Of a stretch of DNA of 64,000 bases, positions 1 to 13,496 are shown piece after piece; the stretch's first letter is position 1, and each line of letters starts with the position of its first letter. Source of the DNA: Anoplopoma fimbria (Eukaryota; Chordata; Actinopteri; Perciformes; Anoplopomatidae); the NCBI RefSeq assembly GCF_027596085.1, contig NC_072464.1, positions 12,094,124 to 12,158,123 on the forward strand. Direction: 5' to 3'. The notes beneath the pieces are model-generated. The model worked only from the letters and a program-made list of their open reading frames with translations, did no database searches and was not told the origin of the DNA. The position numbers and the translations under genes were made by a program.

Positions 1-627
1 TAGACACGCAAAGGTGGATCCTTTGACTTTTTATGCAAATACATTATTCCATTGAATGTCAGCCTTTGATGACAGCGTTCTGATCCTTTAATTAAGCTCT
101 TGAACTGTGGCACTGTATCCCACTGGCTTACCAGCAGGCATCCCAGTACATGATGGGTGTGGCAGCAGTGCTGCTCCATCTAGCCTCCACTCTCTCTCTC
201 TCTGTGTGTCATGTCCTCCTGGTCTCAAATAAAGGGTGAACCCCTCGTGGGAACCGGTTTGCCTCAGCTGCTCAGCAGCTTCACAGCAGCACTGGTCCTC
301 TTCAATGAATTATGAATTTCTCATTGAGATTCAGAGGGCTAATTAACATGTCAGACCCGACCAGCAGTGTGATATCATGGGATTATCCTTATCCTGCGGT
401 GCCGTATTTTACTCCAGGGGCTCTGGCTTCACCTTCTCCTGAAACGTTCTTATCAGTTAGACAGATATAACCGTGTGCTGCACCACATATGCTGCTCTTC
501 TTTCACTCATTCTTTATTTTCTGCCATGTCTCAGTGGTAATTAAAACACAAATCGCTGCATTTCACCCTGGCTCTGTTTTTCGGTCAGTGCGGTAGCTCT
601 GCCTGCAGTGAAGTCATTCCCATGATG

Positions 628-629
<2 letters not shown>

Positions 630-661
<32 letters not shown>
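630..661. repeat. poly(T) tract, 32 nt
   Basis: Uninterrupted T run read directly, about 160 bp before the long GT array. Confidence 0.97.
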
Positions 662-662
<1 letters not shown>

Positions 663-818
663 ACATGTTGCCTATCAGAATTCCTTTCAGCTCTACCTGT
701 GCAGCTGAGTCTGCCTCCCACTGCTGCCTGGCGGTAATTGAATTTGGGGTCTCTTGGGTAGATAGAGGAGATGTGTGGGAGGGAGAGGGAGGATGAATGA
801 AGCAAAGACTGAGGGAGG

Positions 819-997
<179 letters not shown>

Positions 998-2608
998 GAG
1001 TGAAATCTCAAACCAGTAGCTCCAGCTGCATATATGCCTGCTGGATAGGTATTGACCCGCCAACAATCAACCCCTTTCCCTCCTCTTTATTAAAGTGGGA
1101 ACTGTTACATAAGCTACCACGGAGAATAGCAAACCCGAGGCTTTCATCTGTCCTTTTTTTTTAGTTTCCTCCTCTCTTCAGGCATGTTTGGGCTTCTTTT
1201 GGGCTTTTGGTCCGTTCATCCCAACTATTGAGCTTTTCTCTGACTGTCTCTATTGAAGGGTGACGCACGGAAGTCCAACCCTAAAAGAATCAATGCTCTG
1301 TCAATGGATCCAGTGGGGGAATGCCCCTTAATAGATATCCAAAGATCTGTCCCAGGGGACATCTGCTTTCACACAACCAGTGGGGGTTGGTCTGTTCTGG
1401 GCATTTAAGGTCTCTGGAGTCTCTCAACATCAGCTGTCATTGCAAGGGCTTGCAGAGTAGCTCGCAAGTGGTTGTTTCAAAGAAGTCTTGCTGTTTTGTG
1501 TCCTTGTGAGCAGCAGAAGTTGGATAACAGGGTCAGCCATGTTAAGTACGGCTGACACAATTTCAGTTCCATTCACATACTGAAGCTCAGCTGACAGTTA
1601 AAGATGATTGTATTGAATTTCTTGTGAATTTTCTCATTTGTGTCCACATGCATATTCTCTCTCGTCTCTCCTTTCCAAAGAAATGGATTGGTTGTCCAGT
1701 CATCTTGTTTTTACATTCTGCTGGAGACGCAGGCCTTGTGGTTTTTAGTGTGACTCACTTGCTTTATTTAATTTAAATTCATTACACAGAAATGTTGTAT
1801 GGGTGCCAACTCACATGCTCAGTTGACCTCCCTTTAAACAGACAGACAGTGTGGAAGCATTTAGCCTGATACACATATATTTGTTTAGTGAAATTACACT
1901 TAAATGATTAAACGGCAGAGTAAAATGTGAACCATGTGCTTTAGATAACATTATTAGTGGAAGAGTTAAAGTGTGAATACCCAGTAACCCATAGTGTGAT
2001 TGTGCAATGCGATTTGCAGAGTTGTGACCTTGTTGGACTCTCACTTTCATTCTGTTGATGAAAGTGATAAACACAGAGCCAATCACATAGAGCATAAACG
2101 GACCAATGGCTGTGTATTTGATATGATAATATAAACAAAACTTGCATGGAAATTAGGCTAAATATAGCAGCAAATGAAGGATATACACCATACAACTAAT
2201 ATAAGCAGAAAGACTATCATCAGTTTTAAGATCTGATACTCTGAACGAAACCTTCTTTAGAGCTGGGTAGACATGTTGCTGCACACTGTAGCATGTTACC
2301 ATGGAGATCTCTCCCTGGTTAAAAAGTGAGCCGGCAATGTGCGACTGAAAGCCAGGGTGGCACCCAGCGTTGGCTTGCTGACCTCACTTGGCGAGACAAA
2401 CCCCAGGCCTGCATTCAAAACCAAAACACTTCAGAGAGAAGCTCTTGTGCCTTAAACCTCCTACTTGCAGAAACACTCATGTTCCCTTCTCATCTATTGT
2501 TTATGTGTTGTTAAATTAGTCAGAGAGGGTTGTTTCTGTCTCTGAGAACCCTTAAGCCCCAGCACTCTAAAGCAAGAGTCCAGTGTTCCCATATCCAGAG
2601 CCAGATTT

Positions 2609-2638
2609 GTGTGTGTATGTGTGTGTGTGTGTGTGTGT
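2609..2638. repeat. short GT microsatellite
   Basis: GT run with one interruption, followed at about 2645 by a short run of GTA triplets. Confidence 0.9.
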
Positions 2639-3609
2639 AGAATAAGTAGTAGTAGTAGTCACATCCTTGCTGGTTGGTTTAAAATCACACTAATTTCATA
2701 GCACATAGGGATGGTTTTGGGTGTGCTTGAGAAGCCATGGTGAACAGGGCGTGGTATTTGCACGCCTATGTATTTTAGCTTCCTAAAACAGGGGTTATGG
2801 TCACAGTAATTGGAACATTATTGCATGTATATATGGAGCTGAACGCTGTGCCTCTAAAAGTAGGGCACACGTTACACCATAGGCTGATTCAAATAAAAAG
2901 ATAATTACTCACTATTTAACCTCAACCACATGCTTCCCTTCAGCACCAGAAGACTCTTCTACAGATATATATTTTTTTTCTCAGAGATTAGGAATCACAA
3001 TTTTTCCTTATGTTGCCATGGTAACTGGTCTTGCTCTGTCTTCCAGTAGGAGGGGGATTGGTATTCTGTAGTCATTCACAGAGGCCTAAATTCCTGCTGG
3101 ACCTGGTGGCCTGCAGACATGGAGCAACAGCTGCCTTCGCAGAGGCTGTGCCTGCTCTCGCATGTGTTTGCCAGCTTGTGTGTTTGGGTTCCACCGACAA
3201 CTTTAAATGTGGGATTTCACCTCAGGACTGCGTCCACATTTGTCACGCTGTGTAGAACAAGTGCTAATGCGCCCGCCACGGGCTGGTTCACGCAGAGGGC
3301 TGAAGGTTTAAACTGTGCCGCAATAAAAGGGGCAGAATAAAGCTGCGGTGAATGTTATGTGTCAGAGGGACTTGACTCCTTGTCCAAACTGCTCAGGAAG
3401 ATATCTCAGAATGTTTCTGAAAACCAGTCGCATACTTCTCATTGCAGGTCTCCTAGTACCAAGCTTATCTCCTTATCAGTGGTACAACTGCTCAGATTCA
3501 CACATAATCACACATAACAGAGGAGGAGTAAAGCAATACATATAGTAAAAGTTTTTTTTTGTATTTGATTGATTACCATTACATGTAAAACAGATATTCA
3601 TTAGAGGAT

Positions 3610-4210
3610 TATTCCTACTAACTTTGGTGATCCCCTGACTTTTCCTCTAGCACCACCAGGTTGACACATGTGGTTCTGAGTGAAATGTCGTAACAACTAC
3701 TTGATGAATTACCATGAAATTTGGTACCTTTGGTTACATTCTGTTTAGAGGTCTTTAGATTAACTTCAATAGAGCCTGGATTCTGGATTTTCTATCGTCA
3801 AGTATGCAAGTCTATGCCACGATCCAATATCAAGTCTATCATAAGCTTCGGAAAAAATTATTGCTGCATCTGAAATCGATAAAGGAAGCAGCTAGCGAGT
3901 GGGTTATCTTACTCCTTTTTTTATTCCTGTTGAGAGTTTACACATGTGCATTACCGATTGGTCAGGTGCTAGTGGAGTTAGCTGGAGCTAGAGCTAGCTA
4001 AATATCAGCAATTTTGCAATATTTTGCATTTGACAATCCCGCCAGTAAAACTGTGTTTTTAACAAATGGTGACCATGGTAAACATTGGACCTGCTAAACA
4101 TAAGCATATTAGCAATATTGTAGCATGCTGGTGTAAGCATTTAACAAAAATGAAAAAATATAAGCACCTGGAGTATCAATAAGGCGGCTATCTGAGGCAT
4201 TTGTTATCCA
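3610..4210. repeat. dispersed fish repeat fragment ('CCATGAAATTTGGTAC' family)
   Basis: Contains GGTGATCCCCTGACTTTTCC, CTCTAGCACCACCAGGTTGA and CCATGAAATTTGGTACC, then a GGTAAACAT...TAAACATAAGCAT...GTAGCATGCTGGTG tail. The core recurs at about 11020. I recognise it as a family common in fish genomes, from memory. Confidence 0.65.
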
Positions 4211-5439
4211 AAAAACCACTAATTTAAAGTCTGTTGCTCTCTCATCCAGCGAGCCCAGAGACACTAACACAGTATATTTTTAAGATTTAATGACCACCTG
4301 CTTGAGTTCAATGTCAGTGGTTATAGCAGAGGCATCACGAGAGTGCTTTCTTGGTTGTTGACCTTAATCCTCACCTACAGGAAGTGCAGCCTTGGTCTGA
4401 GGCTTGTGGCCTTACATCTGCGTGCTCTTAGGTCGACTATATTCTGACAAGGAAATCCCAGCACACCTTCACACTGGCCAAGTTAATGAGAGGTTCATGC
4501 TGAAAAAATGAAAAGGCGTAATGTCTTTGACTTATTGTTTTTTTGATCCTGGGTATCCCTGGAGATGGTGTTTCTGCAGCTGTTGACTAAATATAAAAAA
4601 TAAAAAAAAACATTAGCCTATGTTTGGTCTGATTTGACAGATTTCAACCCCCAGCCACATTGGCCCGATCAAAAAAGTATATATTGGCGTGTATTAAAAA
4701 ACTCACTAGCCGGCTTGGCCGGTGATAAATGAGTAACTATGAGCACGGTTTCTATGGGAACGCATCCGTCGAGGCTGCCGTACTAGGGGAGGGGGCGTAG
4801 GTCACTCTTGGGTTGGAAAAAACGATAGACGCCGGTACAAATACAAATACAGACACAAACACAAACAAGATGTGGCGAAAAAAGAAGGCTACATGTTTTG
4901 GGGATTACATTTGGCTATGTTTGACAAGGTTTTGGAAGTAAGGTCACAACGGCTATCATCAGTACAGTAACTCGACTACATCACAGGGCAGAGAGCCTCT
5001 GGATTTGCGGCACTGGTGGATAAGTAGTTTAAGGCTAATCTCGAGGAGGCCAATTGATTGGCCTCACCAGTAAGGCAGCATGTGCAGCTGTCATTATTTA
5101 TTACTGGTGGAGATTATGGGGGAGTGAACGTGCGGCAGGTCAGATCTAACTACCAACACTTTCCTCAAGAGACCTGCCTGCTGCAGCTCGGGAAATACTC
5201 TCTTGAACACCACACAAGCTCCCAATTCTTATCTACTTCACATGCCCTATCTCGCAAGGTTAACGAAAGTGAAAAATAATGTCTGTATCAGCCCGATATA
5301 GCCTCTTCCTTGGTCCATGCTACACCCTCCCACTAAGAGTCATAATAATCAGGCTAGTTTTTCCGTCATCCTGCTGACAAAAAAACAAACAAACCATACC
5401 AAAAGCATGTCCTCCTTGACGGAGGCAATTAGAGCCAGA

Positions 5440-5700
5440 CTGTAAATTTGACTGTGATTAATCCTCCAAAAAATAAGGAATAATTGAAAATAATCATTAG
5501 TCTTAATTATGAGTGGATTATATGGATATAGTTATCCACCATGGTATACGTAGACTTAAATGCCAAAACAAATAGTTGATTAATCCTTTAAAAAATTGCC
5601 TGAAAATGAATTGGCAGCTAATTTGATGATTGATTCATTGTTTCAGTAATTTTTCAAGAGGAGATTACGATGTTTGGTTGATTCCAGCCTCTAATGCTCT
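5440..5700 (-). repeat. dispersed repeat fragment ('ATTAATCxATTAAT' family), reverse orientation
   Basis: ATTGAAAATAATCATTAG, CAAATAGTTGATTAATCC and TTGATTCCAGCCTCTAA are diverged reverse-strand pieces of the family also present at 24712, 53920, 58570 and 59013. Confidence 0.5.
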
Positions 5701-5902
5701 ATGTGTGCTGCTTTATTTTATAATATATGAGAGTAGGTTGTAAATCTTATATTAAAACAAACAATTTTCATATGTCATCTTGGGCTTCCCAAAAAATATA
5801 ATGGCCAGTTTTTTGTCTTTTTTTTACTGCAATATTGATATATCATTAAATCTATATATAAATCAGGATTTAGTAAATTTTCTGGAGAATCAAGAAAGAA
5901 AC

Positions 5903-5933
5903 AGTTTGAGCATATTCTGAATATGCTCAAACT
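5903..5933. repeat. near-perfect palindrome, 15-bp arms, 1-nt centre
   Basis: AGTTTGAGCATATTC at 5903-5917 is the exact reverse complement of 5919-5933, with a single T between. Confidence 0.9.
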
Positions 5934-6199
5934 AGGTACTTGTTAGATACTTCTATTGAAGTTATGGTGCTAATTAGAGGACAATGTTTCCTACAATGAA
6001 CCAATACACATTGAGATATTAATGGGATAGGTATCTGTATCAAATTTAAATTTTTCATGATATACATCCTACTGCTTAAACCGGCTCTGATCAAACCCAA
6101 TGTTAAATCCTAGTTGCTTGTTCTAACCTTTTGGTGTTCAACCTCCTCCTCGTTCAAATTCTTCAGTTTCTTGTAGCTGCTTCCTTTTGTGTTTTTACA

Positions 6200-6730
6200 C
6201 GTTGGGATTATTAATGTGACTTTAATTTGAATTTGGCACACCAGGATCTACATATTAATTATGATCCTATTGATGCTTATGCACCGTGTCTTAATGACAT
6301 CCCATATTATTACTGTGCTTGCCGTCTTGATCTTTCCGACACACACACACACACAGCAGATAAGCAGACATCCCAATGATTATGTAGATCAGTGTGTCTG
6401 CTCCAATTATAGCAAGCTGCTGTTTATATAGGGAGGGTGGCACGGTTACTTATACTTAATTAACATACCTTGGATATTAATGTTTCCACAAGAATGCCTC
6501 CCATCTGTTATTGTGTCTGATAAATATGTGCGGGTGTTTGTGAAGTATACCTGGCCTGTCACTGATCTTTCTTAGCCGATGCCCAGATTGCTAATTCAAC
6601 AGCTGTTCCTCAGCCTCTTAAACTGCTCTGACATTAATTTGAGATTTCTGATATTGTCTTACAGTCCCAGCAGCGCACCATGTTTTAATTAGGAAACTAA
6701 ATATTGAAACAGTTGGTTTAGAACGTGCCT
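6200..6730. other. possible conserved non-coding element
   Basis: Unique-looking AT-rich sequence with TAATTA/TTAATTAA cores (6256, 6458, 6687), CAGCTGTTCC and GATAAATATG, and no match to the repeat families in the window. This style is typical of vertebrate developmental enhancers. It is an impression only. Confidence 0.25.
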
Positions 6731-7475
6731 ACACAATTACAGACACATACATTTGTGATTACTGCCCCTCAACTGATCTACAATTCAGATTTTATGGGAA
6801 GTGTAATGCTCAGTGGAGACGTAAATGATACTGGTGTGCACTGGCTTGGTTTACTGGGAATAGGTGGATGAAACTGGAGCCCTTGGTGGACTGTGACCGA
6901 TTATGGATTAGATATGACTTTTCAGAGTTACAGTTTTTTGGTTTGTTATGCAGAGGACTGATGAGGACTTGGTGCCATTATGGAAGGATTTCAGTTTTTC
7001 CCCATTTTATGATTTTGTGGTCAGTGTCAGATTAATTAAGACTGCGGCCCTCTCAGAGGAACCTCTGCCAGTGTGGTTAAGTGTCAGATGTAATCTTCAA
7101 CCTGCTATGTATTGTCCACTAGATAATCTCTTTGATTCAGCTCTCTGATGGTTTTTATAATAAGACCTGATCTGTCCTGAGGGTGAAGCAAGGCTTGCTT
7201 GGTGCGCTCAATATTATTAAGAATGTCTTTGTCACATGTATTCAGACTATATGAAAGGCATGTCTCTTTCTTGGCCTGACCTTTCGGGAGTTGTCTCTCA
7301 CCGTTACACTTAATTAATCTCTTAATTAACCTATTGATTGCCTCCGTTTTCACAGTGCTCTACAGTATTCACAGCTGTCTCTTAATTATGTAGGTGGTAC
7401 GGGTTCCCTTCACACAAAAATGATGCACACTGTAGTTGCTATTGATTTTTCTTCAATTAATTTGCTACTTATTCC

Positions 7476-7493
7476 CCCCCCCCAAAAAAAATG
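7476..7493. repeat. C-tract followed by A-tract
   Basis: CCCCCCCCCC then AAAAAAAA, read directly. Confidence 0.9.
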
Positions 7494-8003
7494 TAATCGC
7501 TACATGCAAGTGAGGTAATATTTTATCAGTAGTAAAATCATTTTATAAAAAAATATTTTTGCATGATATTACTATACTATATACCTGTATTTATTTCTAG
7601 CTTAGAGATGTGCACTGATCCAGTGGTTGCAGCCACATCCATCTGAGTACCTTCACCTGATGAAAAGCCAATTTAGGTTTGTAATGTTGTACTTCTTCTA
7701 TTTGTAATGAAGGGATCATTCTATATTGTGGCGAGCAGAAATCAACCTACACATTTTGGACTCAACTGGATGAGAAAGATGTGTTTTGTATACATTTCCT
7801 GAAATAACTTAGAACCTATGACTGATATTATAGGAACTCAAAACTATGGGAAAGTAGGATTCCTTTTTATTTAGTGGGGAATAATTAGTTTTTGAACGAA
7901 AGTCTCCCCAAGCCCTTTCATTCTTGAATATCTCTCTCTTCAGTCTGCTTTTGTCTAGCTAAACTAAATGTGGAGTTTCTGCCTAAATGTGAAGTGACGT
8001 ATC

Positions 8004-8022
8004 CCCCCCCCCCCCCACCCCT
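8004..8022. repeat. poly(C) tract
   Basis: A run of about 14 C, one A, then CCCC. Confidence 0.9.
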
Positions 8023-8339
8023 CAAGTGACAGTAATCCCTGCTCTGGGAAGAGATGGTACTGGGGAATAACCAGCATGGGTCTAGAATTTGAAGTTCCCT
8101 GAAAAGGATTCAAGCAGATGAAGGAAAAAGAGGCCAATCTTTTTTTGGGTAATTCCAGCTGTCTGAAAACCCCCACTTGCCCTCTGCTTTCTGATGATAC
8201 CATTTTAATGCTAGAATTTTGCAGTGTATGTTTAACATAATACCCTGACTTCATATTTGCAAGCACAGCGAAGAATGTTGGCTTGTGTGCTTGATTCTCT
8301 GCCGCAGCTTGTTTAGTGTCTGCACTAACGATGCAAGCC

Positions 8340-8990
8340 CACAACCGTTAGATCTCTCTTCTGATTTATGCCGCTCTGACTAACAGTGGGAGGTCCTCGC
8401 ACAAATGCCCAGAGCTATGTGCCGTTAGGTATTCAGCAGCACAACACTCACGACAGGATGCTTAATTATTCTTTATGCAAAATCAATATGTTTCTACCAG
8501 CGCAGACAAGCTCTGAGGAGGTCAGGCAGGCAAAGAGGGGAGAAATGTCCCAGAGAGGAGAGGGAGGAGGAGGAGGATGGGGGAGGAGGTGACTGTTGAA
8601 GGGAGCTACCTCCATCTCAGCCCCTATTTAATCCAGGCTACATTATATTATTTTCATGGTTGTCCTCCGGGGGCCTGGAGGCTGGCCTACTGTGACAGAA
8701 TGATTCTGACAGCTGTGGCAGCCCAATCATGACTTTCCTTTCATTTTTTTTGTTGATATTTTTCATATGCAGAAGGAAGGAAAAAAAAAAAGGTGGGAAA
8801 AGCCTATAATTTAATTACTTGTAAACGTTACACTGCTTTGAATGTTCTTTTGCTGAGTGTGGCATCATGTTTTCGTTTAGGTATAATTATATTAATGCTG
8901 TTCTAATTACGACCGCACTACTGCAAACATTTGCTTGGTCACATGTCGATATGTGCTTTGAGGGTATGCAGGTAATTTGACAGGATTATC
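8340..8990. other. possible conserved non-coding block
   Basis: Unique sequence with an octamer-like TTATGCAAAATC (8474), CTTAATTATTC, GACAGCTGTGGC (8709) and AATTACTTG/AATTACG motifs. It is interrupted by a GGA-rich run (about 8555-8590) and an A-tract (8777-8791). Functional status is only suggested by motif density. Confidence 0.25.
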
Positions 8991-9689
8991 AGCAGGTTTG
9001 CCTCCCTCCACTGTTCTCTCTTTGTCAGCTTCCCGCTGCATTCGAGTCACCCTGGGAACCTCTGCAGCACATGACCTGAATCTCAATGAGCTGTAGTTGC
9101 CACCGACCTCTCTGTCCTACCCTTCTCTTACAGCACTATGTACACACTTGCTCCTGCGATTACATGCTGACACCATAGCACATGCAAAGATGCCTACATG
9201 TGCTATAAGGTACTTTAAACGGCTGTTTGTGACAGAACCCATAGAGTATGGGACAGGCAGTCAGTGCAGTCTTCACATATATTTTCAATAACAGCACCAG
9301 GAGGATTTGGTGTGGGAATGTATCTGTCTTTTACTGTATGCCATTCTGTAATCTCAGACCAGCCTTGGGAAGTGTTATCAGAAGAGACACGGTTCACTGA
9401 AAAGTATCTAAAGTCACTACTGGGGCTTTTCGTTGCTTGTACTTCACGCGTGCAAAGTTGTGAAAAGTGAAAATTCATCTCTTGAAGTCAATTTTTAAGG
9501 CCTTAGAAGTCAGTTTGAGAATGTTTTTTGTCGGTAGTTGAATTTGCAAAAGTGACCTTTTCCCACTTCACTACTTAATTTGCCTATTCTGCTCTTTAAA
9601 TCACATTCTCTTTCATCTTTGACCTCGACCAGCTTCCTGTGATGTTGCTGAATGTTACAGAACATGCTGAATGTCACAGCTGAAAACCA

Positions 9690-9692
<3 letters not shown>

Positions 9693-9758
<66 letters not shown>
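9693..9758. repeat. (AT)n microsatellite, about 65 bp
   Basis: Perfect AT alternation and self-complementary, so it can extrude as a cruciform. It accounts for the YIYIYI frames on both strands. Confidence 0.97.
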
Positions 9759-9760
<2 letters not shown>

Positions 9761-10795
9761 CCAGCAGGGCCCATTGGACATGCTTTTTTCGAGACACAAG
9801 ACAAGATTAAATGGAAGCAATATTTTGAAATCCCAGTTGATATCCGGTCCAACAATGGCTGACCACTTGGCTTGAAAAACATCAACTCCTCCTCTATTGT
9901 AGTCCCAATACACACATTCATATATTCAACCATTCTCTTTGTTCTATCTGGAGCCTAAAGGCATTGGCAGTCTGTTTACCACCCATGCCACCCGCCCACC
10001 ACACTCCCCCAGGAAGAGTTTGGTGAGCAGTGCCCAGCCTGGCTTATTGCAAGTGTAGTGGACCATACCAACAACTCCTGCAGGGGAAGAGTGGAGGGAA
10101 CACAAAGCTACTTTACACCTGACCTTAATGTTTTTTTTGTTGTGCTGACAGGAGCTTACTAACAAGAGGTGGGGTTTTGGGGGAGGGGTGTTATTGTTCT
10201 ACCCTGAAGTGGAACCCAAGTGGACGTGTGTGTAGACATTGCTGTCATCTTTATTTAGCCTTCGTCTGTCAGTCGGAGCATGTGGAGGTCAGTGTAGTGA
10301 GGCGAGCATGTTAGCGCTCATACACATGTAAACAGAAGTAGCATCCTATGAGACCTATGTTCAAACCTAACAAACATAGACAGACACTCTGTGGCCTGGG
10401 ACTGAGACCGCTGTATCAGGATGCAGAGTCTCACTCGGGAATTGGCTGCTCCTTTGTAAACTAGCTCCAGCGCTTTTATAGATGGAGGTAATAAAAAGGG
10501 GAGATTGGTGACATTTTCTTGGCATTGCAGATGATGAAAGAAATGTCATCCTCTGAGCATGATGTTTTTTTGAGATTGTAACCTTTCTGCTGTGGTAAAC
10601 GCCACATCACATGTATGGAGAGAAGGATGAGAAATCATGTGTCAACTGTATGTTGGAGTGAAGAAGTCACAGCTTCCGCTTTGTGAGCTGGTGCAGCACA
10701 GACCTGCAATTGCAATCTATCTGATTTGTGCACAGTTGTCACAGTGGGAATTTTTGTATGATTGGTGTTGTTTAGAGTCTAGATCACAATGGGAC

Positions 10796-10837
10796 AATAA
10801 AAAGAGAGTTTCTCATAAGAGAAACTCTCTTTTTATT
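10796..10837. repeat. perfect hairpin, 19-bp arms, 4-nt loop
   Basis: AATAAAAAGAGAGTTTCTC (10796-10814) pairs exactly with 10819-10837 around an ATAA loop. No transposon termini are evident. Confidence 0.93.
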
Positions 10838-10944
10838 TTCCCATTCCCATATAAGTAAGAATTAATGGTTTTAATTATGCTGAATTGGCACAGTAAGCTA
10901 TCTTTTGGCTTTAAATCTTTCTGAGGAGGAAACCACAAACTTTG

Positions 10945-11260
10945 GGAACAAACAGACTGGTTGGTGGGTTGGTCTGGAATTTGGTCAAGTCTAAAATATC
11001 CCAACAAATGCTGAATTGATTGCCATGAAATTTGGTACACAAAAATGTAACTTATGTGCCCGCAAGAGGCCCAACATTTAGCTATTGCAGGTTTAAAACA
11101 CCTGCAGAAAGTGTGACATCAGCTGTACTTTGTGTCTGGTGCTAATACTAGCATGCTAACATGCTAGACTCTACATCAGCACGTTAACATTTTGGCAGCC
11201 GTAACCAACTATCAATAAAATGAGCTATTGTGTTATTTCTGATACGTTAACAGTTCATTG
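10945..11260. repeat. dispersed fish repeat fragment, second copy of the 3610 family
   Basis: TTGCCATGAAATTTGGTACA at 11020-11039, with GTCTAAAATATCCCAACAAA before it and a GCTAATACTAGCATGCTAAC tail after it, matches the family in order. Confidence 0.65.
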
Positions 11261-12099
11261 AAAGGCACCCTGACCAGCAATTGTTGGCTACAAAGATAAC
11301 TGCCAAACTGCTTTATATAAAGACAGCATATAGGCCATTTTCACTGGAGCCATTTTGACTTGTCACAGTAACAAAATCACGTAAGTAATAAAATGAACGA
11401 TGGCTGAATTCTCTTCAGCTGCTTCAGTGTTCGGGTCCTTGTATTGTACGTGTTGACATGATTTACTGAGACACTTATGCGTTTCCTATTATGTCAAGTC
11501 AAACTGTCTGCTGTGAAAAATAACGGATCAGATGTATCCGAGATTAAATGAACACCGCTGTCTTTTGTACTTTTTGTGTTGTGATCTTTTATGGGGTTTT
11601 ACCAGAGTTTATTTGTAAGGCGTCGATCTAATGTCATGTTTCATCATGCCTTAGTTGCAATTACACTTCAGAGTCTTTAGAATGAAGACTGTGTTACTAA
11701 TTGTGTCCTCTGAGTGCCTGCGTCATGACGACGGTCAATCTCTGTGACGTGTGCTTCATTAACGACGGCGCTCTTATTCTGTCGGCTGCAGCAGTGTCAA
11801 ATGGCAGCACCATAACTCCGGTCTGCAACAGCTGCATTTAATCAAGCCCTCGCCGGCTCTAATCAGCCTCTGCCTTACCCATCTCTGCTTGGCTCGTGGT
11901 CATTTCACACTGACAGCTGATTTATAAGGCTGGATATGAGAGTGCCCCTGTAAGACAGAAACACTCTTCAGCCTTCACTGCATTCAGCTTGGTTTCTTCT
12001 GCTGGTCTCGTTCCTGCAGCCTCTACACAGCACATTTGTCGGTGCAGGAAACAGAATTTAAACAGAGGCTGTTTTGCCAGCTGGTTTATGAGGAAACAA

Positions 12100-12119
12100 T
12101 GTGTGTGTGTGTGTGTGTA
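12100..12119. repeat. short GT microsatellite
   Basis: About nine perfect GT units. Confidence 0.9.
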
Positions 12120-13391
12120 TGGGAAAGGAGTGTTTTGGCTGATGGCCTCTTTCCCTCCAGTTTCCTTGTGGCTTCCCTCATCAGCGGCATCGCCATATGG
12201 AAACAGCAGGTTTCGGGGTTGTGGGTTGCCCTCTGCACTGCATGGGGCGGCCTGGAGAGAGATAGTGGTGCTGCACACAGGAAGGACAGACTTGGGGAGG
12301 AGCAGTGAGGGTGGGAGGCATCTTTGGGGAAGATTATGGATTCGGTTGCGGAAGTGTAAACTCTCTCACTAAGCTGGTAGAGCTTAGATTTATTTTCTCT
12401 ACGCATAAATAGGAGCTCAGACCGTGTCATTCTTCTCCTTTGAAACACTACATAGTTTTACATGCAGGCAAACCCCTTTATGGTCAGATGAAAGGAGGAT
12501 ATCAACACATTTCAGCTGTATGAAGAGAATTCTCGTAGTAGCTGTCATTTTGTGCAAAAAAGTAGAGAAGAAACTCCTTCAGACATACTCAGATGCAGCC
12601 CTGGATCATTATACAAGCCAGGGGGAACTGCTACTATAAACACATTCTGTAGCCGTGATTCGCTGCACACTGGTGCAAACCAGTCACGAGGAAGCAGCCA
12701 TGCAGAAATACCCTTGTTGTGTGCCTGACAGAGCTCTGTGTCTCCTCGGGGCCTCTGTAACAGAAGATATGTTCCAGTGGAAATTCCTGACATTTATTTG
12801 ACCTTCCCTGGGAACCTTTTTGCTCCAAAGTTGTGGTGGCTTTTTGAGATTTTTGGTGTTGTCACATTGCAAGTTTTTATCAGAAAGTGGGCCTCTAAGT
12901 CAGTCTTCAAAGGGTTGATATGTACCTTATGTTGGGTGAGTGAGGACAGAGGTGGTCAGGGAGAATCTTTATCCCATCCTGATACTGTATCAGCCTCAAA
13001 GGCTGCTGGTCCATCATCAGTGACAGCAATGACACGAAAAACACAGATCAAAGGCCGGGTCCATCCCCCTCCAGCTTCAATAGCTTTTTGTGGCCAACTG
13101 TGTTGTTGAATGCCAGGGTGGAAGAATGAAGGATAGCAGAGTAGCCATCTATCTATTGGCATAAACTTCCACTGGGTTTAACAGGTCTACTAAGCTTTGT
13201 CTATCAAAACTCTTTTGTGTCGAAGTCTAATCATTGGGCTTTCCTGAAGTTTGGATGTCCTTTGTTTAAATAAGAGTATAAAATGTGACTTGTATTGAAT
13301 TGCTAGGAACAAAAGTTCAGATAAAGATATTGATGGTTACTGTGCAGACTAGTGTTATTTCAACCAGTATTTCTTTACCTTCCGTTCACAG

Positions 13392-13496
13392 CAAAGAGCC
13401 TCTGGCAAGGTGCTTTTTGACCTTGTGTGCACCCACATGAACCTCATCGAAGGTGACTACTTTGGCTTGGAGTTTCAGAACAATCAAAAGATGATG
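13392..13496 (+). CDS. farp1: farp1 coding exon 1 of window (FERM F1 lobe)
   Basis: Encodes 35 residues starting [12 protein letters not shown] and containing EGDYFGLEF, a FERM F1 signature. The acceptor is CACAG and the donor is ATG|GTGAGT. Both ends are phase 0. In mammals this segment follows the exon with the start codon and the beginning of the ubiquitin-like lobe, which is not seen here. Confidence 0.92.

Noticed and set aside
9510..9933. Frames with IYIYIY runs on both strands
   Set aside because: Created by the AT microsatellite.
12738..13162. 123-codon + frame and 68-codon - frame just before farp1 exon 1
   Set aside because: No similarity to the FARP1 N-terminus, no suitable donor joining exon 1, and no recognisable domain.
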